Below, piece by piece: positions 18,038 to 27,128 of a stretch of DNA of 64,000 bases; position 1 is the stretch's first letter; each line of letters starts with the position of its first letter. The position numbers were made by a program, and so were the translations under genes. This DNA is from Williamsia sterculiae (GTDB taxonomy: Bacteria; Actinomycetota; Actinomycetes; Mycobacteriales; Mycobacteriaceae). The notes beneath the pieces were generated by a model, which was not told the origin of the DNA, did not search any database, and saw nothing but the letters and a program-made list of their open reading frames with translations. Where the stretch lies: contig NZ_FTNT01000001.1 of NCBI RefSeq assembly GCF_900156495.1, positions 124,001 through 188,000 on the forward strand, written 5' to 3'.

Positions 18038-19150
18038 ATGAGCATCTCCGAGGCACGCGATGCCCGGGTCGACGATGACGGCGGTGATCAGCGTGCCCCG
18101 GACCCCCGCTCGACGGAGGTGGCGCACCGGCCGTCGTGGGTGCGCAACCCCACCTGGTGGCGACGCATCGCGCTGGTGGTCTGGGCGGTCGCGGTCGTGG
18201 CGATGTTCGTCCACAACGGTGTCTCGATGGATCGCACCGGGCTGCTGGTGTTCCTGTGTTCCGGTCTCGCGGCGGCGTCGATCGGTCGGCGCCGCATCAT
18301 CACCGTGGTCGTCGACTGGCTTCCGTTCGCGGCCGTCCTCGTTCTCTACGACCAGACCCGCAACGTCGCTCAGTGGATGGGCATGCCCACGCAATGGTGG
18401 CTGGCCGTGGCCGCAGACCGGCACCTGTTCGGCGGGGTGGAGCCGACGTTGTGGTTGCAGCAGCACCTCAAGGAGGCGACCCCACCGTGGTGGGAGATCA
18501 TCACCAGCGTCGTCTACGTCTCGTTCTTCGTGGTGCCGTACGCCGTGGCCGCGGTGCTGTGGTTACGCGATCGGGTGGCGTGGCGGCGGTTCGCGGTGTG
18601 CTTCGTGCTGACGTCGTTCCTCGGCCTCGTGGGTTACACGTTCGTGCCGGCCGCACCGCCGTGGGCCGCGGCCCGCTGTGCCCCGGCCGAGGTGGTCGAC
18701 CACCCTCGCAACCCGTCCTGCATCGACGGACTCCCCGACCCTGATGGTGGGCTGTTGGGTACCGCCACCCCCGAACACATGGGTGCCGCCCCGGAGGTCG
18801 AACGCATCTCGGCCAGGGGCTGGGACGTGCTGCACATCCCCGCCGCGTCGGACATGCTGCAGGTCGGCCAGTCCAAGGCCAACCTCGTCGCCGCCGTCCC
18901 GTCGCTACATGCCGCCTTGACCGGGTTGCTCGCACTGTTCATGTGGCCACGGGTCCGTGCGCTCGGCCGAACCCTGTTCGTCGGATACGCACTGATCATG
19001 GCGTTCACCCTGGTCTACACGGCGGAGCACTACGTGTTCGACATCCTGCTGGGTTGGGGGCTCGCGGGCTTCGTGGTGATCGTCGTCGAGCTGACCCGGC
19101 GCCGGTGGACAGCCCACCGGACGCGGTTGCGCGAACGCGCACACGGCTGA
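18038..19150 (+). CDS. PAP2/Aur1-like phosphatase superfamily membrane protein
   Basis: About 370 residues from ATG 18038 with several transmembrane helices. Seen: PSLHAA (nt ~18901) and EHYVFDILLG (nt ~19027), the histidine and His/Asp catalytic motifs of the PAP2_3/inositol-phosphotransferase-like (Aur1-type) group, preceded by a long extracytoplasmic loop rich in Cys and Pro. The N-terminal ~35 residues are charged and cytoplasmic. It likely moves or removes a phospho-head group on a membrane lipid. It converges with glgX, 7 nt between stops. Confidence 0.82.
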   Translation: MSISEARDARVDDDGGDQRAPDPRSTEVAHRPSWVRNPTWWRRIALVVWAVAVVAMFVHNGVSMDRTGLLVFLCSGLAAASIGRRRIITVVVDWLPFAAVLVLYDQTRNVAQWMGMPTQWWLAVAADRHLFGGVEPTLWLQQHLKEATPPWWEIITSVVYVSFFVVPYAVAAVLWLRDRVAWRRFAVCFVLTSFLGLVGYTFVPAAPPWAAARCAPAEVVDHPRNPSCIDGLPDPDGGLLGTATPEHMGAAPEVERISARGWDVLHIPAASDMLQVGQSKANLVAAVPSLHAALTGLLALFMWPRVRALGRTLFVGYALIMAFTLVYTAEHYVFDILLGWGLAGFVVIVVELTRRRWTAHRTRLRERAHG

Positions 19151-19157
19151 TCGCCGG

Positions 19158-21266
19158 TCAGCTCTCCTCCTCGATCCGCCGCAGCATCACCATCGACCGA
19201 GGCGGCAACGTCACCTGGGCAGGCGTGGCGAGGTCGGCGGCGGCATCCTCACGCATGGCCGTGTCCAGCACGGTCTCCCAGCGGTGTCCGAACCGCTCCG
19301 GGACGGGGAACTCCAGTGCCTCCCAATGCGCGTTCAGGAACATCAGGAAGCTGTCGTCCACCACCGGTTCGGCGTAGTCGTCCACCTCGCGGATGGCGTT
19401 GCCGTTGAGGAAGATGCCGACCGCGCGGCCGAACCCCTCCGACCAGTCCGCTTCGGTCATCTCGCTGCCGTCGGGACGAATCCACCCGATGTCGGGCAGG
19501 TTCTCCCCGGTGCGGGCGACGGGTCGGCCGTCGAAGAAGCGGCGGCGGCGGAACACGGGGTGTTCGCGGCGGATCCGCGACACCGCCCGGGCGAACTCGA
19601 GCAAGTCGGTGTCCACCGATGACCAGTCCACCCAGCTGATCTCGTTGTCCTGGCAGTACGAGTTGTTGTTGCCGCCCTGGGTGCGGCCGATCTCGTCACC
19701 GTGCGCGATCATCGGGACCCCCTGTGACAGCAACAGGGTGGCCAGGAAGTTGCGGGATTGCTGGGCGCGCAACGCGGTGACCTCGGCGTCCTCGGTCGCA
19801 CCCTCCACACCGCAGTTCCACGACCGGTTGTGACTCTCGCCGTCCCGGTTCTCCTCACCGTTGGCCTCGTTGTGTTTGTCGTTGTACGAGACCAGATCAC
19901 GGAGGGTGAAACCGTCGTGTGCGGTGATGAAGTTGATCGAGGCGGCCGGGCGGCGGCCGGTGTGTTCGTACAGGTCGGCCGAACCGGTGATCCGAGCCGC
20001 GAACTCACCGAGGGTGCCCGGCTCACTGCGCCAGAAGTCACGCACGGTGTCGCGGTAGTGACCGTTCCACTCGGTCCACTGTGGCGGGAAGTTGCCCACC
20101 TGGTAGCCGCCGGGTCCCACATCCCAGGGCTCGGCGATCAGTTTCACCTGGCTGACCACCGGGTCCTGCTGCACGAGTTCGAAGAAACTCGCCAACCGGT
20201 CCACGGCGTAGAACTCGCGCGCCAACGCGGCCGCGAGGTCGAACCGGAATCCGTCGACGTGCATCTCGGTCACCCAGTACCGCAGCGAGTCCATCATCAG
20301 CTGCAGCGAGTGCGGGTGTCGGACGTTGAGCGTGTTGCCGGTACCGGTGTAGTCCATGTAGTACTGCGGATCGTCCTCGACCAACCGGTAGTAGGCGGCG
20401 TTGTCGATGCCGCGGAAGCTCAGGGTGGGGCCCAGGTGATTGCCCTCGGCCGTGTGGTTGTAGACCACGTCGAGGATGACCTCGATACCCGCCGCGTGCA
20501 CCGCCTTCACCATCGCCTTGAAATCCTGCACGTGTCCGGCCGGGGTCTGGGTGTAGGCGTACTTGGAGTCGGGCGCGAAGAACCCGATGGTGTTGTAACC
20601 CCAGTAGTTGGAGAGGCCCCGGTCCTGCAACACCGAGTCGTCGCTGAAGTGGTGGACCGGCATCAATTCCAGTGCCGTCACCCCGAGCGCGGTGAGGTGG
20701 TCGAGGATCGCCGGATGGGCGATTCCGGCGTAGGTTCCGCGCAGTTCCTCGGGGATGTCGGGGTGGGCGACGGTCAGACCCTTGACGTGGGCCTCGTAGA
20801 TGACGGTCTCGGCGTAGTTGTGCCGCGGTGGTCGGTCGGTGCCCCAGTCGAACCACGGGTTGATCACCACCGACATGGGCATGTACGGCGCCGAGTCGTC
20901 GTCGTTGCGGCTGGTGGGCTCGCCGAAGTCGTATCCGAAGACCGACTGATCCCACTCGAAACGACCGCTGATGGCCTTGGCGTAGGGATCCAGCAACAGC
21001 TTGTTGGGGTTGCAGCGCAACCCCTGAGCCGGGTCGTTGGGTCCGTGCACGCGGTAGCCGTAGCTCTGCCCGGGTTCGATACCGGGGACGAAACCGTGCC
21101 AGACGAAACCGTCCTGTTCGGTGAGATCGACCCGGGTCTCGTTGCGGTCCGCATCGAAGAGACACAGCTCCACCCGCTCCGCGACCTCGCTGAACAGGGC
21201 GAAATTGGTGCCGGAGCCGTCGTAGGACGCCCCCAGTGGGTAGGCAGTCCCCGGTCGTACGATCAC
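19158..21266 (-). CDS. glgX: Glycogen debranching enzyme (isoamylase type)
   Basis: About 702 residues from GTG 21266 (VIVRPGTAYPLGASYDG), the usual N-terminus of actinobacterial GlgX. It hydrolyses alpha-1,6 branches of limit dextrins. Seen: N-terminal CBM48-like domain, GH13 blocks VVYNHTAEG, VDGFRFDLAAAL (nucleophile Asp), AEPWDVGPGGYQVGNFP (acid/base Glu) and NFITAHDGFTL (third Asp). It is intact. The DMT exporter gene ends 43 nt upstream in the same direction. Confidence 0.93.
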   Translation of the reverse strand: MIVRPGTAYPLGASYDGSGTNFALFSEVAERVELCLFDADRNETRVDLTEQDGFVWHGFVPGIEPGQSYGYRVHGPNDPAQGLRCNPNKLLLDPYAKAISGRFEWDQSVFGYDFGEPTSRNDDDSAPYMPMSVVINPWFDWGTDRPPRHNYAETVIYEAHVKGLTVAHPDIPEELRGTYAGIAHPAILDHLTALGVTALELMPVHHFSDDSVLQDRGLSNYWGYNTIGFFAPDSKYAYTQTPAGHVQDFKAMVKAVHAAGIEVILDVVYNHTAEGNHLGPTLSFRGIDNAAYYRLVEDDPQYYMDYTGTGNTLNVRHPHSLQLMMDSLRYWVTEMHVDGFRFDLAAALAREFYAVDRLASFFELVQQDPVVSQVKLIAEPWDVGPGGYQVGNFPPQWTEWNGHYRDTVRDFWRSEPGTLGEFAARITGSADLYEHTGRRPAASINFITAHDGFTLRDLVSYNDKHNEANGEENRDGESHNRSWNCGVEGATEDAEVTALRAQQSRNFLATLLLSQGVPMIAHGDEIGRTQGGNNNSYCQDNEISWVDWSSVDTDLLEFARAVSRIRREHPVFRRRRFFDGRPVARTGENLPDIGWIRPDGSEMTEADWSEGFGRAVGIFLNGNAIREVDDYAEPVVDDSFLMFLNAHWEALEFPVPERFGHRWETVLDTAMREDAAADLATPAQVTLPPRSMVMLRRIEEES

Positions 21267-21309
21267 GCGGCACTCTCGCTTTCCACGACGGGCGGGTGCC
21301 GCCGTTGCC

Positions 21310-22350
21310 TCACATGTTGCCGTCTGGCGAACCGTGGCGTCGCCCCGGCTCCGTCGCGCCACCCGGTATGTGCCCGACCCCGTCGTGGTCACCGGTTGCC
21401 CCGTCGGGGGCATCGCCGTCTCGGGATTGCCTTCGTCGCCATCCGCCCTCGCTCACCGGTGCCTCACCGAAGTGGTCGGCATCGGCCGAGCCGTACCAGG
21501 CCACCAGCATCGCGCCGATGACCGCACCGATGAACCCGACCACGGCCAGCCAGCCGTAACCGGGTTTGGCGGAGTCGTCGAGGAAGATCACGCCGATGAT
21601 GCCCGGGGCTGCGGTCTCGCCGACCACCAATACCGCGGTCACCCCGTTGACCGCACCGAGCTGCAACGCGACGGTCTGTACGTAGAAGCCCACCGCACCG
21701 GCGATCGCGATGGTGTAGAGCGCTGGATCCGTGAACAGGTCGACCATGTCCAGTGGCTCGAATCCGCGCAGGACGCGGACCGCGATCGCGATGACGCCGA
21801 ACAGGGTGCCACCTGCGGCACCACCGACCAGCGCGCTGCGGGCACCGAGGCGGTACACGCCGAGGAGGGCGCCCGCCGAGATCACGATGGTCGCCGCGAA
21901 GAGCCCCCAGTGGAAAGCGATGTCCTCGCCGCCACCGGTGTGGTGTTCGGCGGAGAAGCCGAGCATGCACAGCGATGCGACCACGGTGAGAACGGCCACC
22001 CAGTCCCGCAGATGCAGTCGGATGCCGAGCACGGTGGTCCCGAGCAGAGCGGTGACGATGAGATTGGCGGAGACGATGGTCTGCGACAGGAACAACGGCA
22101 GGAAGCGGGCGGCGACCGCTCCGCCGCCGAAACCCACGATGACCAGTCCGGTCCCCACCAGGAAGGCAGGGTCGCGCAGGGTGGCGACGGTGGAGTTCAT
22201 CGACGGCCCGCCGCTGGTGGTCGTCGCCGGGTCGGAGCCCTCCTCGCGGGCGGCGACGGCGGCCCGTCGTGCTCCCAACGCCCGTAGCACCGTCGACAGT
22301 CCGTAGGCGACGGCGGCGAGACCGGCGAACAGCACGCCGATCAAGAACAT
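21310..22350 (-). CDS. DMT-superfamily (EamA-like) transporter
   Basis: 346 residues, about ten hydrophobic helices in two repeats. A short polar insert follows helix 1-2 (ARRAAVAAREEGSDPATTTSG), and a hydrophilic Gly/Asp-rich tail of about 50 residues closes the protein. ATG 22350 has GGAGG 6 nt upstream. Such proteins export metabolites or act as EamA/magnesium-type carriers; no substrate can be read. Confidence 0.8.
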   Translation of the reverse strand: MFLIGVLFAGLAAVAYGLSTVLRALGARRAAVAAREEGSDPATTTSGGPSMNSTVATLRDPAFLVGTGLVIVGFGGGAVAARFLPLFLSQTIVSANLIVTALLGTTVLGIRLHLRDWVAVLTVVASLCMLGFSAEHHTGGGEDIAFHWGLFAATIVISAGALLGVYRLGARSALVGGAAGGTLFGVIAIAVRVLRGFEPLDMVDLFTDPALYTIAIAGAVGFYVQTVALQLGAVNGVTAVLVVGETAAPGIIGVIFLDDSAKPGYGWLAVVGFIGAVIGAMLVAWYGSADADHFGEAPVSEGGWRRRQSRDGDAPDGATGDHDGVGHIPGGATEPGRRHGSPDGNM

Positions 22351-22405
22351 CGGACACCTCCACCACGAAGAAACTCAGACGACCTCGTCGCACCTGTGGA
22401 TTCGG

Positions 22406-22434
22406 CCGACAGGGGCCCGACCACCGGCTAAGCT
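22406..22434 (+). promoter_or_regulatory. Candidate promoter of the ATP-grasp gene
   Basis: CCGACA (22406-22411) and TAAGCT (22429-22434) with a 17-bp spacer fit a primary-sigma promoter (4/6 at -35; TAnnnT at -10). It is about 90 nt before the ATP-grasp start. Confidence 0.4.
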
Positions 22435-22526
22435 ACCATGTCCCCCGTTGCCTATCGGTCGGCCGGGCACCTGCGCAGGGTGCGCTGCGAAGAGAGTCAG
22501 GCGCGACGAGAGTCAGGGGGGGTGTG

Positions 22527-23732
22527 ATGGCACGGTCCGGGATCACGCGGTTGCAGAACACGCAGGGAGAGTCCGACAGGAAGCACGTGTGCATCACGTT
22601 CGGGCGGTCGTTCCTGACCCTCGACCTGGCACGGTTGTTGGCGGCGGCGGGTCACAAGGTGACCATCGTCGATTCCATTCCCCTTGCGGTGACGCGGTTC
22701 TCGAATGCGACCTACGACTTCTACAAGACTCCGTCACCGAAGTTCCAGCCACGCGAGTACTGCCTCGAATTGGCCAGGATCTGCCGCGAACAGAAGATCG
22801 ACGTGGTGATACCCATTCACGAGGAAACCGACATCATCTCGATGATGACCGACGTCTTCCCGCCGGAATGCACGCTGTTCCTCTCGGACTTCGTGATCGA
22901 GAACGGTCTGCACAACAAGTACGACTTCCAGCAGTTGCTCGCCGACCGCAACATCCCCACCTTGCGGTTCGCCGAATTACGATCACCGGAAGACGTTGCC
23001 GCGCTGGATTTCACCACGCCGTTCGCGTTGAAGCAGTGCTACTCCCGCGGTTCGCAGAAGGTCATGAAGGTGTACCCCGGTGATCCGTTGACGGGATTGG
23101 AGTTCGATCCGACCAATCCGTGGTTGGCTCAGGAGTGGCTCAAGGGCGACAAGTACTGCACGTATTCGGTGTGTCACGAGGGCAAGGTCTACGCCCACGC
23201 GACGTATCCGGTGCGCTACGCCATCGACCACAACTCGTGTCTGACCTTCGAGTCGGTGGAGCACCAGGGAATCCTGGACTGGGTCACCGATTTCATCGCC
23301 GACATCGGTTTCACCGGACAGGTGGGCTTCGACTTCATCGAGAACGAGGAGCGGGGCCTGTTCACCATCGAGTGCAATCCCCGTGCCACCAGCGGCATCA
23401 TGATGTTCTCACCGCAGGATCGTGTGGACAGAGCCTTCTTCGGGGAGAACGACGAGATCATTTTCCCGGATCCGTACAAACGCAAGATGATCGGTCCCGG
23501 GATGCTCATCTACGGTTGGCGCAAGTCGGCGCGGCCGCCGGGGGTGTCGCTGCGACAGTACGTGCGGGATTACTGGGAAACCGACGATGTGATAACCAGT
23601 TTCACCGACATGCGCCCCGCGTTCATGGTGCCGTTCGCCTACGCCAACATCCTGCGTGACTGTGCCAAGTACCACGTGGGTCTGGCCGAGGGTTTCATGC
23701 ACGACCACGAGTGGGACGGCGTGCGGATCTGA
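22527..23732 (+). CDS. ATP-grasp domain enzyme, substrate unknown
   Basis: 401 residues from ATG 22527 behind GGGGGGG. The N-terminal Rossmann-like preATP-grasp part (HVCITFGRSFLTLDLARLLAAAGHKV) precedes an ATP-grasp fold: FALKQCYSRGSQKVMKV with the ATP-binding lysine, AQEWLKGDKYCTYSVC, and the metal-binding IECNPRATSG. It resembles carbamoyl-phosphate-synthase-like carboxylate-amine ligases. No partner genes identify the product; it stands alone. Confidence 0.82.
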   Translation: MARSGITRLQNTQGESDRKHVCITFGRSFLTLDLARLLAAAGHKVTIVDSIPLAVTRFSNATYDFYKTPSPKFQPREYCLELARICREQKIDVVIPIHEETDIISMMTDVFPPECTLFLSDFVIENGLHNKYDFQQLLADRNIPTLRFAELRSPEDVAALDFTTPFALKQCYSRGSQKVMKVYPGDPLTGLEFDPTNPWLAQEWLKGDKYCTYSVCHEGKVYAHATYPVRYAIDHNSCLTFESVEHQGILDWVTDFIADIGFTGQVGFDFIENEERGLFTIECNPRATSGIMMFSPQDRVDRAFFGENDEIIFPDPYKRKMIGPGMLIYGWRKSARPPGVSLRQYVRDYWETDDVITSFTDMRPAFMVPFAYANILRDCAKYHVGLAEGFMHDHEWDGVRI

Positions 23733-23737
23733 CCGGT

Positions 23738-23779
23738 CCGCCCGCCCACGGTTCACACCTCGGACTGGCGGGTGGGCGG
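23738..23779. terminator. Possible bidirectional hairpin overlapping a gene end
   Basis: CCGCCCGCCC (23738-23747) pairs with GGGTGGGCGG (23770-23779) with one mismatch, around the stop of the thioesterase gene and just past the ATP-grasp stop. The arms overlap coding sequence, so the role is uncertain. Confidence 0.35.
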
Positions 23780-24586
23780 TTCGCCCGCCTCGTCGACACG
23801 GCCGAAGTCGATCTGCGCTTGCGCATTGCTGATGGCGGTGACCAGGCCGGTGCCGATCGCGCCCTGCTGGTCGTACAGGGTGGTGGTGCCCACCGACAGG
23901 CCGTCGGCGGCGAGGTGGGTGTCGGCGCGGATGCCGACCCAGTCGCCGACCGGCGCACGAGTCAACGCCAGCGTCAGGTCGCCGTTGATGTACCCGATAC
24001 CCGAGGTCCCGAGGTTGGTGAGCAGGCTGGTCGATTCGCTGACCGACGCGGCCCGCACGAACGGGGTCAGCGGTTCACCGGCGATCGCGGGCAGGCCGGT
24101 CGCCCACATGCTCTTACGGGTGTCGTCCTGATGTCCGGCGATCTCACGCGTCCACCCGACCGGTTCGCTGAACAGCCACGGCAGCGCGATACCCGATTCC
24201 GAGGACGGTGGTCGATCCAGGGTGGTCTGCGGGGCCCACTCGGTACCCGGCGGCGGCGCGGACGGGCGGTACTGGATGAGTGTCGCCTGGGCCACCACGG
24301 TGTCGCCCTGTATCACCTCGGCAAAGGTGGTCCGGATGCGGCGACCGGCGCGGATCGCACGGGTACGCACGGTGGTCGGTGCCTGCCGTGCGGCCTTGAA
24401 CAGGTCCACCGTCAGCCGTCCGGGTACCAGTTCGGGGTCGCCGGCAGCCCGCTCGAGTTCATGAGCGACCAACGCGACCACCGCCGGTCCGTTCAGCAGA
24501 CCGGCACCCCAGCGGCTGCGGGCGTAGCGGGTCGGCAGCAGGTCTCCGTCGTCGGTGCGGGTGAAGTAGGCGAGCGGCGAGGTCAC
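23753..24586 (-). CDS. Acyl-CoA thioesterase-like (double hot-dog) protein
   Basis: 277 residues from GTG 24586, with GAGGA 8 nt upstream. Two hot-dog-like halves: an N-terminal half with GPAVVALVAHELER and RLTVDLFKAARQAP, and a C-terminal half with YINGDLTLALTRAPVGDWVG and GLSVGTTTLYDQQGAIG, the TesB-like '4HBT_3' arrangement. It would hydrolyse acyl-CoA esters. It follows the MFS gene by 4 nt in a GntR-MFS-thioesterase operon. Confidence 0.82.
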   Translation of the reverse strand: MTSPLAYFTRTDDGDLLPTRYARSRWGAGLLNGPAVVALVAHELERAAGDPELVPGRLTVDLFKAARQAPTTVRTRAIRAGRRIRTTFAEVIQGDTVVAQATLIQYRPSAPPPGTEWAPQTTLDRPPSSESGIALPWLFSEPVGWTREIAGHQDDTRKSMWATGLPAIAGEPLTPFVRAASVSESTSLLTNLGTSGIGYINGDLTLALTRAPVGDWVGIRADTHLAADGLSVGTTTLYDQQGAIGTGLVTAISNAQAQIDFGRVDEAGEPPTRQSEV

Positions 24587-24590
24587 CGCG

Positions 24591-25838
24591 TCATCCTCGC
24601 ATCGCCGGCGCGGCATCGGTCTCGGCGGTACGGGTACGGGTCACGTGCCGACGCGAGTTCGTGGTGACCAGCACGAGGCACCCGGCGGCGGCGGCCGCGC
24701 CGACGCCGAACATCGCCGGATAACTGAACGCGCCGACGGCGCCGTGTAACACAGCCATGGTCGCGGGCACCGCGAAACCGAGATACGTCACCGAGTAGAA
24801 GACCGCGTTCAACCCGGCGAGGTCGTCGGAGGTGGCGATTCGCTGCACCTCGGTCAGGCCCGCCACCAGCGCGATGCCATACCCGGCGCCCAACACCGCG
24901 CCGGTGGCCAGCGTCAGCCAGGGGTCGAGGACCTGCGCGCACACCGCGGCCAACACCATCCCGCCGACCAACAGCGTCAGGGCGAGGATCCCGGTGCGTG
25001 CGGTTCCGGGGCGGTCCAGGCGTCGGGCGACGGACTGGATGGCGAAGCCGGATCCCAGTGTCACCACGGTGACCAGGGCGGAGAACCCGATCTGCAGGTG
25101 TCCCACCCTCGGCGCGACCAGCGTGGGCAGCACCGCGTACGCACTCGCGGCGGCGCCGAACACCCATGGCGCGATCGGCAGCACCACCAACAGGAACCGT
25201 CGGTGGCCGACCGCGGGCACGGCGAGGTCGTCGATCAACCGGGCCCGGTTGGTGACGGCCGGCTCGCGGGAGGTGACCGGGATGCCGAACAGTGCCACGG
25301 CAGCGATCAGGCAGAGCGCCACGTTGATGAGGTAGCTCAGCGAATCGGGTAGCGGTGCCCACTGGGCCAACCCGCCCGCGACGCCCGCACCGACGCCGAA
25401 ACCCGCGGTCAGGCTCATCGCCGCGCGGCCCGCACCGGTGCCTGCCGGTGAGAGTTCCTTGAGCCAACTGCTCCCCACCGCCATGGCCAGGCCCAGGGCG
25501 AGTCCGCTGAACACGCGGCCGGTGAAGAGCAGCGCCGCACTGTCGGCACCGGCCGCGAGGATGCCGGAACCGCAGGCCGCCAGCAGCGGCGCCGGGCGCA
25601 ACAGCGCCGCGCGACCGTACCGATCCGACAGCGGGCCGCCGATGAGCAACGCCGGCACGATACCGAGGACGTAGGCGAACAGGAGCACGTCGACCACCGC
25701 GGCGGACAATCCGTGCGCGTTCTTGTACATCACCAGCAGCGGCGTGAACTCGTTACCACCCCAGGCGATGGCGAACACGGTCAGGGCGACGGCGAGCCAA
25801 CGCCGGTCGTCGCGAACCCGGCCGACGGTCCCGGTCAC
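24591..25838 (-). CDS. MFS transporter
   Basis: 415 residues with twelve predicted helices and the MFS motif A-like GGPLSDRYGRAALL after helix 2. It starts at GTG 25838, overlapping the GntR stop by 4 bp (GTGA), so translation is coupled. The cargo is not evident; export of an acid or drug controlled by the co-encoded GntR regulator is likely. Confidence 0.85.
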   Translation of the reverse strand: MTGTVGRVRDDRRWLAVALTVFAIAWGGNEFTPLLVMYKNAHGLSAAVVDVLLFAYVLGIVPALLIGGPLSDRYGRAALLRPAPLLAACGSGILAAGADSAALLFTGRVFSGLALGLAMAVGSSWLKELSPAGTGAGRAAMSLTAGFGVGAGVAGGLAQWAPLPDSLSYLINVALCLIAAVALFGIPVTSREPAVTNRARLIDDLAVPAVGHRRFLLVVLPIAPWVFGAAASAYAVLPTLVAPRVGHLQIGFSALVTVVTLGSGFAIQSVARRLDRPGTARTGILALTLLVGGMVLAAVCAQVLDPWLTLATGAVLGAGYGIALVAGLTEVQRIATSDDLAGLNAVFYSVTYLGFAVPATMAVLHGAVGAFSYPAMFGVGAAAAAGCLVLVTTNSRRHVTRTRTAETDAAPAMRG

Positions 25839-26506
25839 GACCGGTCTCCCGGGTCGGTGGTGCCGGGCAGGGTGATGCCGTGCACCCGCTCGAGGTGATC
25901 GGCCAGCGTGGTCGCGAACGCCGCAGCATCACCGCGTCGCACATGATCGGCGAGCGACTCGTGATCGTCGATCACGTCACCGATCCGGGTGACGTCGCGA
26001 CGTAGTGAGTGGGCGTTCATCCGTTGCTGCCGCTCGCGCAGGGTGTCGTAGAAGGCGAGCAGTACGGGGTTGTCTGCCGCGGCGACCCAGGTGCGGTGAA
26101 AGTCGGTGTCGACGGTGGCGAAGTCGTCCACCGCGCCGTCGGCGGCCAGGTCGCGTTGTCGTTGCAGGGAGTCGTCCAGCGCGGTGGCGATCGACTCGGT
26201 CACCGCGGGGGTCAGCGCGGCGACCGCCCCGGTCTCGACCACGAAGCGGGCCTGCACCACGTGGGTCGCCTCCGCGGCGCCGACGGGCACGATCAATGCG
26301 CCGCGTTTGGGGTAGAGCTTCATCCAGCCCTCGGTCTCGAGTCGCAGGAACGCCTCACGCACCGGGGTGCGTGACAGCCCCAACGCGCTCGCGATCTCAC
26401 CCTCGCTGATCAGATCGCCACCACTGCGGGTGCCGTCGAGGATCTCCGCCTTCAACGCCCCGTAGGCGCGTTCGGCCGCGGACGGTGCGGCAGCATTGAT
26501 GGACAC
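25835..26506 (-). CDS. GntR-family regulator, FadR (FCD) subfamily
   Basis: 223 residues from GTG 26506. The N-terminal winged helix (AERAYGALKAEILDG ... GLSRTPVREAFLRLETEG) is followed by an all-helical FCD ligand domain whose candidate metal ligands lie in DTDFHRTWVAA, DDHESLADH and LADHLERVH. It is first in the operon with the MFS and thioesterase genes and probably represses it. A short palindrome ACAACTTGT overlaps the start and is too weak to call an operator. Confidence 0.87.
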   Translation of the reverse strand: MSINAAAPSAAERAYGALKAEILDGTRSGGDLISEGEIASALGLSRTPVREAFLRLETEGWMKLYPKRGALIVPVGAAEATHVVQARFVVETGAVAALTPAVTESIATALDDSLQRQRDLAADGAVDDFATVDTDFHRTWVAAADNPVLLAFYDTLRERQQRMNAHSLRRDVTRIGDVIDDHESLADHVRRGDAAAFATTLADHLERVHGITLPGTTDPGDRS

Positions 26507-26575
26507 AACTTGTATCTATCATTGAAGCCCGGTTGTCTGCCAGCGGATGTGACCGGTGTCGCGTCGCCGCCGGCG

Positions 26576-27115
26576 TCAGACGGGTTCGAACTCCCCCGGC
26601 CCGTCCGGGGCGATGCGGTGTCCGGCGGCGAGCGACTGCGCCAGGGCCAGCATCCGGTCGGCCTGGTGGTCGTCGCCCGCGGCGGTGAGCGCGGCGGCGG
26701 TCTTGCGGTAGACGTCCGCAGCGAATGCGGGCTTGCCGAGCTGCAGCAGGGCCCACGCGTACCTCTTGGCCGCGTCGACGGCGTCGGACTCGGCGGCCGC
26801 GTGGGTGAACGAGTACTTGTGACAGAGCTCGGCCGACAACGGCTCACTGTCCGACCAGCGACGCAGGTGGCACATACATCGCACGGCATCGTGCAGGTTC
26901 GACAGGTACATGACCGAGTAGGGACCCTCGCGGCGGGCCCGGATCTCGCGGAGCACCGAGAACTCGGCGAGCGCGTGCTCGTATTCGCCCGCGGCGAGCA
27001 GGGCGGTGGCCTCGAGTTGCATCTCCTCGATCACCTGTCCATGGTCCCGTATCCGGCGACGGATCGCGCGGCTTTCGGTGAGCTCGGTCACGTCTGGGGG
27101 CGGAGTGCTCCGCAC
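26576..27115 (-). CDS. Helical TPR-like hypothetical protein
   Basis: 179 residues from GTG 27115, almost wholly helical with Ala/Leu-rich pairs (LEATALLAAGEYEHALAEF, YAWALLQLGKPAFAADVY) resembling tetratricopeptide repeats. There is no signal peptide and no catalytic motif. It starts only 13 nt from the divergent YibE/F start. I do not recognise a specific family. Confidence 0.65.
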   Translation of the reverse strand: MRSTPPPDVTELTESRAIRRRIRDHGQVIEEMQLEATALLAAGEYEHALAEFSVLREIRARREGPYSVMYLSNLHDAVRCMCHLRRWSDSEPLSAELCHKYSFTHAAAESDAVDAAKRYAWALLQLGKPAFAADVYRKTAAALTAAGDDHQADRMLALAQSLAAGHRIAPDGPGEFEPV

Positions 27116-27128
27116 TACAGTGGCCCGA

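Noticed and set aside
19758-21521. 587-codon open frame on the plus strand
   Set aside because: Antisense to glgX, whose GH13 motifs are intact.
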